From assembly GCA_030684395.1 (NCBI GenBank), contig JAUXTT010000003.1, positions 62,001 through 126,000 of the forward strand: DNA of 64,000 nucleotides. The letters are read 5' to 3'. The translations under genes and the position numbers were made by a program. Within the stretch, counting starts at the first letter, position 1. Every line of letters begins with the position of its first letter. Source of the stretch: Bacteroidota bacterium (GTDB taxonomy: Bacteria; Bacteroidota; Bacteroidia; B-17B0; Aurantibacillaceae). Below are positions 17,492 to 25,217 of the stretch, one piece after another. A model generated the notes under the pieces. It ran no database searches, was not told where the DNA came from, and saw nothing but the letters and a program-made list of their open reading frames with translations.

Positions 17492-18928
17492 TTGGAAACC
17501 GCAGACCATATATTGTTAAGTCTCGAACAGCAGCAATTGCTCAATAGCGATCAGGCATGGCATTTTGGAATTGTGCCTAAAGCTGTGAGTGCGGCTAACA
17601 TGGAGTTTTATATCGATCCTGAAAAAATGCATCCACACCTGACCGATGAGCTGGAAGTATTGTTTGGGAAGCGCATTGTGCTGGAGAAGTCGGACACGGT
17701 GCTTATAAAAAAAACACTGGCAAAGTACTACCGCAAAAATGCCGATGCTGCCAAAGCATACCGAAAAAACATAAATGTAAAATCGGATGAATTCCTACAC
17801 TCATTGGTATCAGAGGCAAAAGAGCTGGGTAGTAGTGACATCCATATTGAAATTTATGACGACAAATGTCGGATCCGTTTCCGGATTGACGGGATGCTGA
17901 TTGAGAGACATGCACTTTCCAAATCGGAATACCCAACGGCAGTAAATAAGATCAAAATCTCTGCCAATTGCGAGATCTCCGAAAAACGTTTGCCACAGGA
18001 TGGACGTATTCAGTTGTTTTTGAATGGAGGCAAAATTGATATTCGTGTTTCTATTTTACCAACCCTGCACGGAGAAAAAATAGTACTTCGTTTATTGAGC
18101 AATGATACGGCAAACCTGGATATAGCAAAGCTTGGTTTTTCCGACATACAATTAAAAAATTATTTAGAAGGTGTAAAAAAACCGCATGGGATTATCCTCA
18201 TCAGCGGTCCTACAGGTTCAGGTAAAACCACCACCCTGTATGCAACGCTAAAGATGATCAATAAAACCACTAACAATATCCTTACCATTGAAGACCCGGT
18301 GGAGTATACATTGGAAGGAATTAATCAGGTGCAATTAAAGGAAGATATTGGCTTGAGTTTTGCCGCAGCCCTGCGTACTTTCTTAAGGCAGGATCCTGAT
18401 GTAATTATGTTGGGTGAGATCCGTGATGGTGAAACAGCACAAATGGCAATACGTGCATCGCTTACAGGGCATTTAGTGTTATCAACTATACACACCAATT
18501 CGGCCTGGGGAACAATAGCACGTTTGGCTGATATGGGTGTACCTCCATTTTTAATAGCAAGCACACTTAACCTTAGTGTTGCGCAACGATTGGTAAGATT
18601 ACTTTGCCCTGTATGCAGAGAGAAAAAGAAATTTGAATCTTATTATTTACCACCGGCTTATGTAGCTCCTAAAGAAATCAAGGAAGTAGCGCACGCAGTT
18701 GGTTGCGAGCACTGCCATTTTACAGGCTACAAAGGACGAAAAGCATTATACGAAGTAATCCCAATTGATATGCATTTAGCAGAATCAATTAAAAACAACA
18801 GCTTTACTGTTGGAGAATATTTACAATCAAAAAATATACGTTCCTTATCGGAGAATGCATTTGAGTTGCTATTAAGCGGAGTAACCTCTCCCGAAGAAGT
18901 GTACTCACTTTTAGTGAATGAATATTAA
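17492..18928 (+). CDS. gspE: GspE/PilB-type secretion ATPase
   Basis: 478 residues from a TTG start; the upstream frame closes at 17468-17470 and the N-terminal domain (QAWHFGIVPKAVSAANMEFY) is needed, so a later ATG at 17600 would truncate it. It is a hexameric ATPase that would power assembly of a type II secretion pseudopilus or type IV pilus from the cytoplasmic face. Walker A GPTGSGKTT lies at about 239-247, the Asp box at TIEDPVEY, Walker B in DPDVIMLGEIRD at about 301-312, and the His box at STIHTNSA. The zinc tetracysteine motif is intact: C372-x2-C375 and C405-x2-C408. It is first in a compact operon with a secretin. No PilT-like retraction ATPase, GspF platform protein or pilin is in the window. 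Confidence 0.95.
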   Translation: METADHILLSLEQQQLLNSDQAWHFGIVPKAVSAANMEFYIDPEKMHPHLTDELEVLFGKRIVLEKSDTVLIKKTLAKYYRKNADAAKAYRKNINVKSDEFLHSLVSEAKELGSSDIHIEIYDDKCRIRFRIDGMLIERHALSKSEYPTAVNKIKISANCEISEKRLPQDGRIQLFLNGGKIDIRVSILPTLHGEKIVLRLLSNDTANLDIAKLGFSDIQLKNYLEGVKKPHGIILISGPTGSGKTTTLYATLKMINKTTNNILTIEDPVEYTLEGINQVQLKEDIGLSFAAALRTFLRQDPDVIMLGEIRDGETAQMAIRASLTGHLVLSTIHTNSAWGTIARLADMGVPPFLIASTLNLSVAQRLVRLLCPVCREKKKFESYYLPPAYVAPKEIKEVAHAVGCEHCHFTGYKGRKALYEVIPIDMHLAESIKNNSFTVGEYLQSKNIRSLSENAFELLLSGVTSPEEVYSLLVNEY

Positions 18929-18939
18929 ATAAAACCTAT

Positions 18940-20838
18940 ATGAACAAATTAATTTTAGTAATCACACTTTTCTTTTCTGTTGCTGCAACGGCACAGGACA
19001 GGTTTACTGTTTTAGAAGAAAAACTAAATCAGGCCAAAAAGAATTCCGCGGGTTTGGAGGACAAAATTCAAATGTCGGTGAACGCAATGACCATGCAGGA
19101 TTTTTTGCAGGGTATAGCAATCAATCACAATCTGAATGTAACGGTTGATCCGGGTATTGATATAAAAGTAACCAACAACTTTAAGGATGTTACCGCTATC
19201 GATATTTTTATGTTTGTATGTAAGCGTTATGATATGGACATTACCTTCATAGGACCTATCATGAACTTCTCGAAGTATGTGCCTCCTCCGGTGGTGGTTA
19301 AAGAAGTAAAAAACAACACAAAAAAAATCAAAGTCTCTTTCGATTCCATTGCAGGCTTGTTGAGTTTTGAGCTAAACAACGATAGTTTGGTTTTGGTAAC
19401 AAGGGAAATTACACGGGTATCAGGTAAAAACATTGTGTATGCCCCTGATTTAGGAAACAAAATGTTAAATGGATTTGTACAGGCAGTTCCGTTTAATACC
19501 GCAATAGATAAGCTGGCCTTCGGGAATGATTTAAAAATTACACTAACTGCTGATAATTTTTATACCATCGAAAAAAACGTGAAAGAAGTTACGAAGAATG
19601 GGAGTAATGCAACGAATAGTAATTTTAGTAACAATGCCGCCAATAACAAAAACGGCCTTAACATCAAAGTAGAAAATGGTCTCATCAGCCTTGATGTGCA
19701 GAATACCCCAACTAATGAAGTACTGGCAGCGGTTTCTAATTTAATGGGGTACGATTATTTTTTGTTCAACGAATTAAAAGGAAATTCAACTATTAGCGTT
19801 AAGGAAGCCAATTACGAAGACTTCTTAAAATACCTTTTCAACGGTACGGATTATACATACAAAAAAGATAATGCTATGTATTTATTTGGCGACAGAAATT
19901 TGGAAGGCCTGCGTGCCAGCAAATTGATTACTTTAAAGAACCGTACTTCTGATAAGATCCTTGATTTTATACCCGCTGATCTGAAAAAAGGAGTTGACCT
20001 TAAAACCTTTGAAGATCTTAATGGTATTATTGTGAGCGGATCTCAGCCACGCATCAACGAGATTGAAGCCTTCCTTCGTCAATTAGACCTGGTTGTTCCA
20101 AATGTGTATATAGAAGTAATTATTGTAGATGTACGTAAAAGCAATACTTTCTCGGCAGGTATAACCGCGGGCTTGGGAACGGATCCTACTAAAACAGGTG
20201 GAACGGTTATTCCATTTGATTTCACATTGGGCTCACAAAGCATCAATAATATTATTACCGGTATCAACGGCATCAGTGGTGTAAACCTCGGGCAAGTGAC
20301 ACCAAATTTTTACGTAAAGCTAAAAGCACTGGAAGAGCAAGGTGTTTTAAAACTTCGTTCAACGCCACAATTGGCAACATTAAACGGGCACAAAGCAGAA
20401 TTGAGTATTGGCCAAACAGAATATTATTTAGAGATCCAAAATAACCTGGTGCAAAACCAAAATCAATCTAATATTTTGCAAAGCCAGCAATACAAAGCGG
20501 TAAATGCCGATTTATCAGTAAGTATACTGCCACAGATTTCTGCTGATGAACAAATTACAATGGATATACATGTGAAGCAATCGAGTTTCACCGAACGTAT
20601 CTCTAACACGGCACCTCCCGGAACCATCAATCGCGATTTCAAATCACTCATCCGTGTAAAAAATGGTGATATGATAATGCTTGGCGGGTTGGAAGAAAAC
20701 AGTAAGAATGAATCGGGAAGTGGTTTACCATGGGTATCAAGAGTTCCGGTGCTAAAATGGTTTTTCGGAAGCCGTACAAAAAAGAAATCGGAGAACAAGT
20801 TGACTATTTTTATTAAGCCCGTAATCATATACAGTTAA
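18940..20838 (+). CDS. gspD: Secretin (GspD/PilQ family)
   Basis: 632 residues with a signal peptide (MNKLILVITLFFSVAATAQ). The N-terminal part has N0/STN-like (MTMQDFLQGIAINHNLNVTV) and N1-type modules (LQVLV-like ILDFIPADLKKGVDLKTFED, GSQPRINEIEAFLRQLD). The secretin barrel domain begins near residue 385 (VYIEVIIVDVRKSNTFSAG), continues through LKLRSTPQLATLNGHKA at about 470 and closes with VKNGDMIMLGGL (about 572) and VPVLKWFFGSRTKKK (about 600). It would form the outer-membrane channel of the machine. An Asn-rich linker (residues about 220-245) separates the domains. It follows gspE by 11 bp and the next gene starts 1 bp after its stop. Confidence 0.94.
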   Translation: MNKLILVITLFFSVAATAQDRFTVLEEKLNQAKKNSAGLEDKIQMSVNAMTMQDFLQGIAINHNLNVTVDPGIDIKVTNNFKDVTAIDIFMFVCKRYDMDITFIGPIMNFSKYVPPPVVVKEVKNNTKKIKVSFDSIAGLLSFELNNDSLVLVTREITRVSGKNIVYAPDLGNKMLNGFVQAVPFNTAIDKLAFGNDLKITLTADNFYTIEKNVKEVTKNGSNATNSNFSNNAANNKNGLNIKVENGLISLDVQNTPTNEVLAAVSNLMGYDYFLFNELKGNSTISVKEANYEDFLKYLFNGTDYTYKKDNAMYLFGDRNLEGLRASKLITLKNRTSDKILDFIPADLKKGVDLKTFEDLNGIIVSGSQPRINEIEAFLRQLDLVVPNVYIEVIIVDVRKSNTFSAGITAGLGTDPTKTGGTVIPFDFTLGSQSINNIITGINGISGVNLGQVTPNFYVKLKALEEQGVLKLRSTPQLATLNGHKAELSIGQTEYYLEIQNNLVQNQNQSNILQSQQYKAVNADLSVSILPQISADEQITMDIHVKQSSFTERISNTAPPGTINRDFKSLIRVKNGDMIMLGGLEENSKNESGSGLPWVSRVPVLKWFFGSRTKKKSENKLTIFIKPVIIYS

Positions 20839-20839
20839 T

Positions 20840-22075
20840 ATGAGTAAGGTAGATTTTTTTAAGGATCTGGTTTTTAAAACAAATGTGGTGGCAGGGCTCG
20901 AAATTGTAGCACTGTCAGATTCCTCGTTTGTATACAATATTCAGGTGCTCGAAAAAAAAGGAAAAAACCTGGAGCCTAAAAACAGCTATACGCAAATCAA
21001 AGATAAATCTCAGGTTTTTAAAACGCTGAAAGAGCTGAAGTGCCCCGTAATCATTAATTACCAGGGTAAAGGCACTATACAAAGAGCATTTCAGGATTCG
21101 ATAAAAGAGAACTTTACGGATGCACTCAATCGTTTAATTCCTTCTGCAAATGAAAATGAATTCCACATTCAAATATATAATAGTAACACCGGTAATTCAT
21201 TTGCATGCATTTTACGTAAACAGCAATTAAATGAATTACAAAAAGAGTTTGAAGAAAAAAAGATCGACATAATTGGAGTACTGCTTGGTAATTATCATTT
21301 GGAATTGCTACTTCCAATTATGAATCAAGGTGGCTCAATGAACCGAATTGTAACTGCTGAGCATAGTTTATTGTTTGAAGACGGAGGTTTAAAGGAAATT
21401 ACAGCGCGTGCAGATGGGGCAATTGGAGATTCCATTGAATTGGGAAAAACTACAATTACCGCAGATCTATTGCCGGCACTGGCAGCAGCTATGTATTATT
21501 TTATTCCATTACCTAATATTTTAAACAATAATAAAGAAGTTGATTTTTTAAATAAAGAATATTCCAACAAAAAAGCATTTGTTACACTTTCGCGCATACT
21601 CATTGTTTTTTTACTCCTATTAACATTGGGGAATTTCTTTTGGTTCAATTCCTTTTTTAAACAACAGGCTGATACAGAAGCACAGTTATCCGTGTTTGAA
21701 AGTTCAATGAATGCCTACGAACAATTAAATCAACAACTAAAGAGCAAGGAAGATTTTATGCAGAAATCGGGATTGCAGAATGGTTCTAAAATCTCCTATT
21801 ACACGGATAGAGCTTTATATGATATGCCGGAAGAAATTCAACTGAATTATTTTTATGTTGCTCCTACCGAAAAGCGACCGGAAAAAGATTCGGTAATGCG
21901 CTTTGATTCGAAAAAATTACTAATAAAAGGTGTGTGTAGTAAAAGTATTATCCTGAATGAATGGTTGAAATTATTGAAAACAAAGGATTTTGTACAGGAT
22001 GTGATATTGGAAAATTACAATCAGGAAATGGATAACCGAAACGGTAAATTTGATGTATTGGTAAAATTAAAATAG
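20840..22075 (+). CDS. GspL-like (PilM/PilN-type) assembly protein
   Basis: 411 residues. The N-terminal 245 residues are cytoplasmic, look like a degenerate actin-like PilM/GspL domain (GLEIVALSDSSFVYNIQVLE at the start, EHSLLFEDGGLKEITARADG later), and have no membrane segment. One transmembrane helix follows at about 250-272 (ILIVFLLLLTLGNFFWF), then a coiled coil and a periplasmic ferredoxin-like domain (KLLIKGVCSKSIILNEWLKL, KDFVQDVILENY) as in PilN/GspL. The single-chain layout is like GspL, where PilM and PilN are fused. It would link the ATPase to the secretin. Identification rests on architecture and operon position rather than strong sequence identity. Confidence 0.78.
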   Translation: MSKVDFFKDLVFKTNVVAGLEIVALSDSSFVYNIQVLEKKGKNLEPKNSYTQIKDKSQVFKTLKELKCPVIINYQGKGTIQRAFQDSIKENFTDALNRLIPSANENEFHIQIYNSNTGNSFACILRKQQLNELQKEFEEKKIDIIGVLLGNYHLELLLPIMNQGGSMNRIVTAEHSLLFEDGGLKEITARADGAIGDSIELGKTTITADLLPALAAAMYYFIPLPNILNNNKEVDFLNKEYSNKKAFVTLSRILIVFLLLLTLGNFFWFNSFFKQQADTEAQLSVFESSMNAYEQLNQQLKSKEDFMQKSGLQNGSKISYYTDRALYDMPEEIQLNYFYVAPTEKRPEKDSVMRFDSKKLLIKGVCSKSIILNEWLKLLKTKDFVQDVILENYNQEMDNRNGKFDVLVKLK

Positions 22076-22609
22076 ATGTTTAAAGATCTTACATATCAGA
22101 AAAAGTTGAAACTATTGGCACCTTTGGCAATAGTGGCTTTGCTGTTGGTGTATTTTCTCGGTATCAAAAAAACAATAAGCCTCCGTTCAGAAATAAAAGA
22201 AAAACAGGAAAAGCTCATTCAGGCAAAAGATATTGATACGAAAGTAAGTTTGATCCGCAGTAAGCTCAAAAAAATAGATAACCTGATAGGCTCTGATATG
22301 GATAGCAGTAGCAAAGTTATAGATGTAATTCTTGAAGACATTACTACTTATTGCAGTGAACAAGGGTGCACACTCCGCGATATTCCTTTGATGCACGAAG
22401 CTTCCGACAACAACTTTGATATTGAAACATACTTTATCACAGTAGAAGGTTCGTACAAACAATTACTGAATTTGGTATATTTACTTGAGCAAAAGAAAAA
22501 AAGCGGTGGAAGACTTTCTTCCTGCCTGCTGTATAGTAAAAAGAACAATGCAACAAAAAAACTAAGCCTGGAAGCAACATTATACATACAACAATACAAC
22601 AAAAAATAA
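22076..22609 (+). CDS. GspM/PilO-like inner-membrane assembly protein
   Basis: 177 residues, starting immediately after the preceding TAG with no spacer. A single transmembrane helix at about 13-30 (LAPLAIVALLLVYFLGI) is followed by a coiled coil (LRSEIKEKQEKLIQAK) and a compact periplasmic domain (TYFITVEGSYKQLLNLVYLL, LSLEATLYI), the standard PilO/GspM plan. It would pair with the preceding GspL-like protein in the inner-membrane ring. Family assignment is from topology, size and order in the operon. Confidence 0.72.
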   Translation: MFKDLTYQKKLKLLAPLAIVALLLVYFLGIKKTISLRSEIKEKQEKLIQAKDIDTKVSLIRSKLKKIDNLIGSDMDSSSKVIDVILEDITTYCSEQGCTLRDIPLMHEASDNNFDIETYFITVEGSYKQLLNLVYLLEQKKKSGGRLSSCLLYSKKNNATKKLSLEATLYIQQYNKK

Positions 22610-22610
22610 A

Positions 22611-23558
22611 ATGAAACCACATAAATTCATACTTGTTCTTTTTATCATTATGATAGCATTTTCCGCGTGCCAGAAAGACATTATAGTTAAAGATATTGAG
22701 AACGAAACAGTAACAGCATTATCTCCACCTGATGGCTACAATACACCTAACAACAGCATTACCTTTTGGTGGGAAAAAGTTGACGGAGCTGAAAAATACA
22801 ACATTCAAATTGTATCACCTTCTTTCAGTAATATACAACAATTGATAACAGATAGCAGTGTTACAACTGATAAATTCACCAAAGTATTAACTCCAGGAAC
22901 TTATCAGTGGAGGGTAAGGGCAACCAACAATGGAGGTAATACAGCTTGGACGACAAGAACACTTACCATTGATACGAGCAGCAATTTAACTTATTCGGCA
23001 GTAATATTATTATCACCGGCTGATTCATTTTATACCAGTGCGACTTCCGCATATTTATCCTGGTCTCCGGTCAGCAATGCAACAGTTTATTCTTTAAGTA
23101 TTCCCGGAGTCATAAATAGCACCAGCTACAGTACAACAGCTGCAACTATAAGTTTCCCTACAGAAGGAACTTATACATGGTCGGTGCGTGCAGAAAATTC
23201 TTTTAGTTTTAGTCCCTATTCATCGCGCAAAATTTTTATCGACAGAACGGCACCAACATCGTCACCAACATTAAACTATCCGATTTCAACAACACCGACG
23301 GTACCGGCCGACACATTAATGAGTTGGACAACCATAAGCGAATCGTACAAGGATGTAGTTTTGATTTCAGATGTTTCCGATTTTTCCAATACTATAAAGA
23401 TGGATACTGTTAGCAGCGGATCCGGTAGCGTACGAACCTATTCAATTAGTAATATAAGCAACCCGAGTGGCAACACTTATCATTGGAAAGTAAAAAGTAT
23501 TGATAGAGCGGGCAATGTAGGTAATTACGGTACATCAAAAAGTTTCAGTGTCCAGTAG
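22611..23558 (+). CDS. Lipoprotein with fibronectin type III-like repeats
   Basis: 315 residues starting one base after the previous stop. The N-terminus is a lipoprotein signal (ILVLFIIMIAFSACQKD, Cys at about residue 20). Three FN3-like beta sandwiches follow: ITFWWEKVDGAEKYNIQIVS with TYQWRVRATNN at about 45-120, YLSWSPVSNATVYSLSI with YTWSVRAENS at about 135-215, and LMSWTTISESYKDVVLISD with TYHWKVKSIDRAGNVG at about 225-310. Such a protein is not a standard part of type II secretion or type IV pilus operons. It might act as a pilotin-like or surface accessory protein. Its 3' end overlaps the next gene by 11 bp, so it belongs to the operon. Confidence 0.82.
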   Translation: MKPHKFILVLFIIMIAFSACQKDIIVKDIENETVTALSPPDGYNTPNNSITFWWEKVDGAEKYNIQIVSPSFSNIQQLITDSSVTTDKFTKVLTPGTYQWRVRATNNGGNTAWTTRTLTIDTSSNLTYSAVILLSPADSFYTSATSAYLSWSPVSNATVYSLSIPGVINSTSYSTTAATISFPTEGTYTWSVRAENSFSFSPYSSRKIFIDRTAPTSSPTLNYPISTTPTVPADTLMSWTTISESYKDVVLISDVSDFSNTIKMDTVSSGSGSVRTYSISNISNPSGNTYHWKVKSIDRAGNVGNYGTSKSFSVQ

Positions 23559-24084
23559 CGTATTAAAAAATAAAAAATCAACTTACTTTCTGTTGCCTGT
23601 TACATTAGGCATCTGGGCATTTATTGGCTATAAAGTATATCAGTATATGAATGCTGAGGATGAAGAAATTGCACTCACGGAAAACATTGCACCTCTTAAC
23701 GCAGAAAAGTTAACATTGGATACATTTGCTATCTTCAATAATTACCGTGATCCATTTTTAGGGAACGACGGGAAAGAAATGGAAGGAGTAAAAAAAACTA
23801 CCGGTTCTTATCCATCCGGTACAAATGGGAATGCTAATAAAAACCCAAAGAAAAACACTACCCCTGTACCACCAATAAATGCCAATGCGGGTTGGCCAAA
23901 AATCAGTTACAATGGGATGATGGTGAATGAGTCGAATAAACAGGCTATGGGCTTTCTTTCAGTTGACGGTGTATCACAGCGTGTAAAGGTCGGGGATAAG
24001 ATCAACGACCTGAAGATTGTTTCTTTTGACCAGAATGGAATAACCATTCAGAGAGGGAAAGAGAAAAAGGTTATTGCGAAGTGA
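23548..24084 (+). CDS. GspC/PilP-like periplasmic coupling protein
   Basis: 178 residues from a GTG lying inside the preceding gene; no ATG is available before the membrane segment. One transmembrane helix at about 13-31 (YFLLPVTLGIWAFIGYKVY), then a DPFLG motif (YRDPFLGNDG), an Asn/Pro/Lys-rich linker, and a C-terminal HR-like beta domain at about 117-178 (WPKISYNGMMVNESNKQAMG, VKVGDKINDLKIVSFDQNGI). This is the architecture of GspC and PilP, which connect the inner-membrane platform to the secretin N-domains. It is the last gene of the operon. Confidence 0.75.
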   Translation: MSSSVLKNKKSTYFLLPVTLGIWAFIGYKVYQYMNAEDEEIALTENIAPLNAEKLTLDTFAIFNNYRDPFLGNDGKEMEGVKKTTGSYPSGTNGNANKNPKKNTTPVPPINANAGWPKISYNGMMVNESNKQAMGFLSVDGVSQRVKVGDKINDLKIVSFDQNGITIQRGKEKKVIAK

Positions 24085-24126
24085 TTTTGATTAGAATCGA
24101 TTCAATTCCTACAAAATTAGTTGAAA

Positions 24127-25119
24127 ATGCAAAACACTAAAGCTGTGAGAAAAATTCTCATTATCCGTTTGCAGGCAACGGGCGATGTAGTGATCATGCT
24201 CCCATATATTCAAAGCCTAAGATCTCAATTACCTTCGGATGTTACCATTGATCTACTGGTAAGAGAAGAGTGTAAAGAGATTCCACAACAACTTAGCATT
24301 TTTGATAGAGTATATGTATTAAAAGGCGGAAGAAATACAAAATTGCAATTGGTTCATTTTTTAGGGCTTTTACCTAAACTCCGGCTGCAGGGTTATGATG
24401 TATTATTGGACCTGCAAAATCATCGTTTATCCAAAGTAATGAGGAAACTATTGGGAATAAAAACATTCTCGGTGTTTGATCGTACTTCTTCCAACTATGC
24501 AGGCGATAGATATAAGAACACAATTAATGTTGTTGGTTTGCCACCCGTTTCTTTTCAGAAGTTGAAGAGTTTTAAAACAGGAGACGAAGAGCGTCTTCTG
24601 AAAAAATTTGGTCTTAAAAAAGATGCCTCTTATGTAGTAATCAACCCGGGAGGAGCATTTAAAAACCGGAATTGGGAATTAAAAAATTATGTTGAGTTCT
24701 GTAAATTATGGTTGAAGGAGCCGGATCCCCAAACAAAATTTTTGGTTTTGGGGATTTCAAAAATCCGTAAACAAACCGACTACTTCAAAAGTGAGTTAGG
24801 AGAATCAATAATTGATCTGGTAGGAAAAACCTCCCAAGCCGAGGCAATATTGTTGTTAAAACAGGCAAAGCTTGTTATATCAGAAGATTCAGGCCTGCTG
24901 CACATGAGTTATGTTACCGGAACCCCAACAATTGGCCTTTTAGGGTCAACCCGTAATGATTGGACCAACCCTAATTTACCACATACGTACTTTTTTAACT
25001 CGTCAAATCTGCCCTGTGGAAACTGTATGCTGGAAACATGCATACATAATGAAATCCTTTGTATGACAAGCATTAAGCCAAAGGATGTAATCGATTCGGC
25101 TATTAAATTGTTAAATTAA
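24127..25119 (+). CDS. Glycosyltransferase family 9 (heptosyltransferase-like)
   Basis: About 330 residues from ATG 24127; an in-frame TTG at 24121 would add two residues. The N-terminal domain opens with ILIIRLQATGDVVIMLPYIQ, the GT9 signature near the acceptor site. The C-terminal domain holds VVINPGGAFKNRNWELKNYV, an ISEDSGLLHMSYVTGTPTIG nucleotide-sugar-binding motif and GLLGSTRNDWTNP. GT9 enzymes transfer heptose or related sugars to lipopolysaccharide core on the cytoplasmic face. A Cys-rich end (LPCGNCMLETCIHNEILC) is common in this family. It follows the secretin operon by 42 bp but probably serves cell-surface glycan synthesis. Confidence 0.9.
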   Translation: MQNTKAVRKILIIRLQATGDVVIMLPYIQSLRSQLPSDVTIDLLVREECKEIPQQLSIFDRVYVLKGGRNTKLQLVHFLGLLPKLRLQGYDVLLDLQNHRLSKVMRKLLGIKTFSVFDRTSSNYAGDRYKNTINVVGLPPVSFQKLKSFKTGDEERLLKKFGLKKDASYVVINPGGAFKNRNWELKNYVEFCKLWLKEPDPQTKFLVLGISKIRKQTDYFKSELGESIIDLVGKTSQAEAILLLKQAKLVISEDSGLLHMSYVTGTPTIGLLGSTRNDWTNPNLPHTYFFNSSNLPCGNCMLETCIHNEILCMTSIKPKDVIDSAIKLLN

Positions 25120-25162
25120 GGGGAAAACGAATGTTTTTTGTCGGTATTCATTTTTCTAAACC

Positions 25163-25193
25163 CTTGTGCAGGTGTTAAAATTTTCTAAATTTG
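25163..25193 (+). promoter_or_regulatory. Promoter of the first adhesin gene
   Basis: CTTG (25163-25166) and TAAATTTG (25186-25193) are separated by exactly 19 bases, matching the Bacteroidota TTTG-N19-TAnnTTTG consensus at all but one position. The -7 box ends 24 bp before the ATG at 25218. Confidence 0.72.
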
Positions 25194-25217
25194 TGTGCTT
25201 TAAACCGTTGTAGTTCT

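Noticed and set aside
25191-25217. TTG start for the first adhesin nine codons upstream
   Set aside because: It lies in the -7 box of the promoter, and the ATG at 25218 starts a normal signal peptide.
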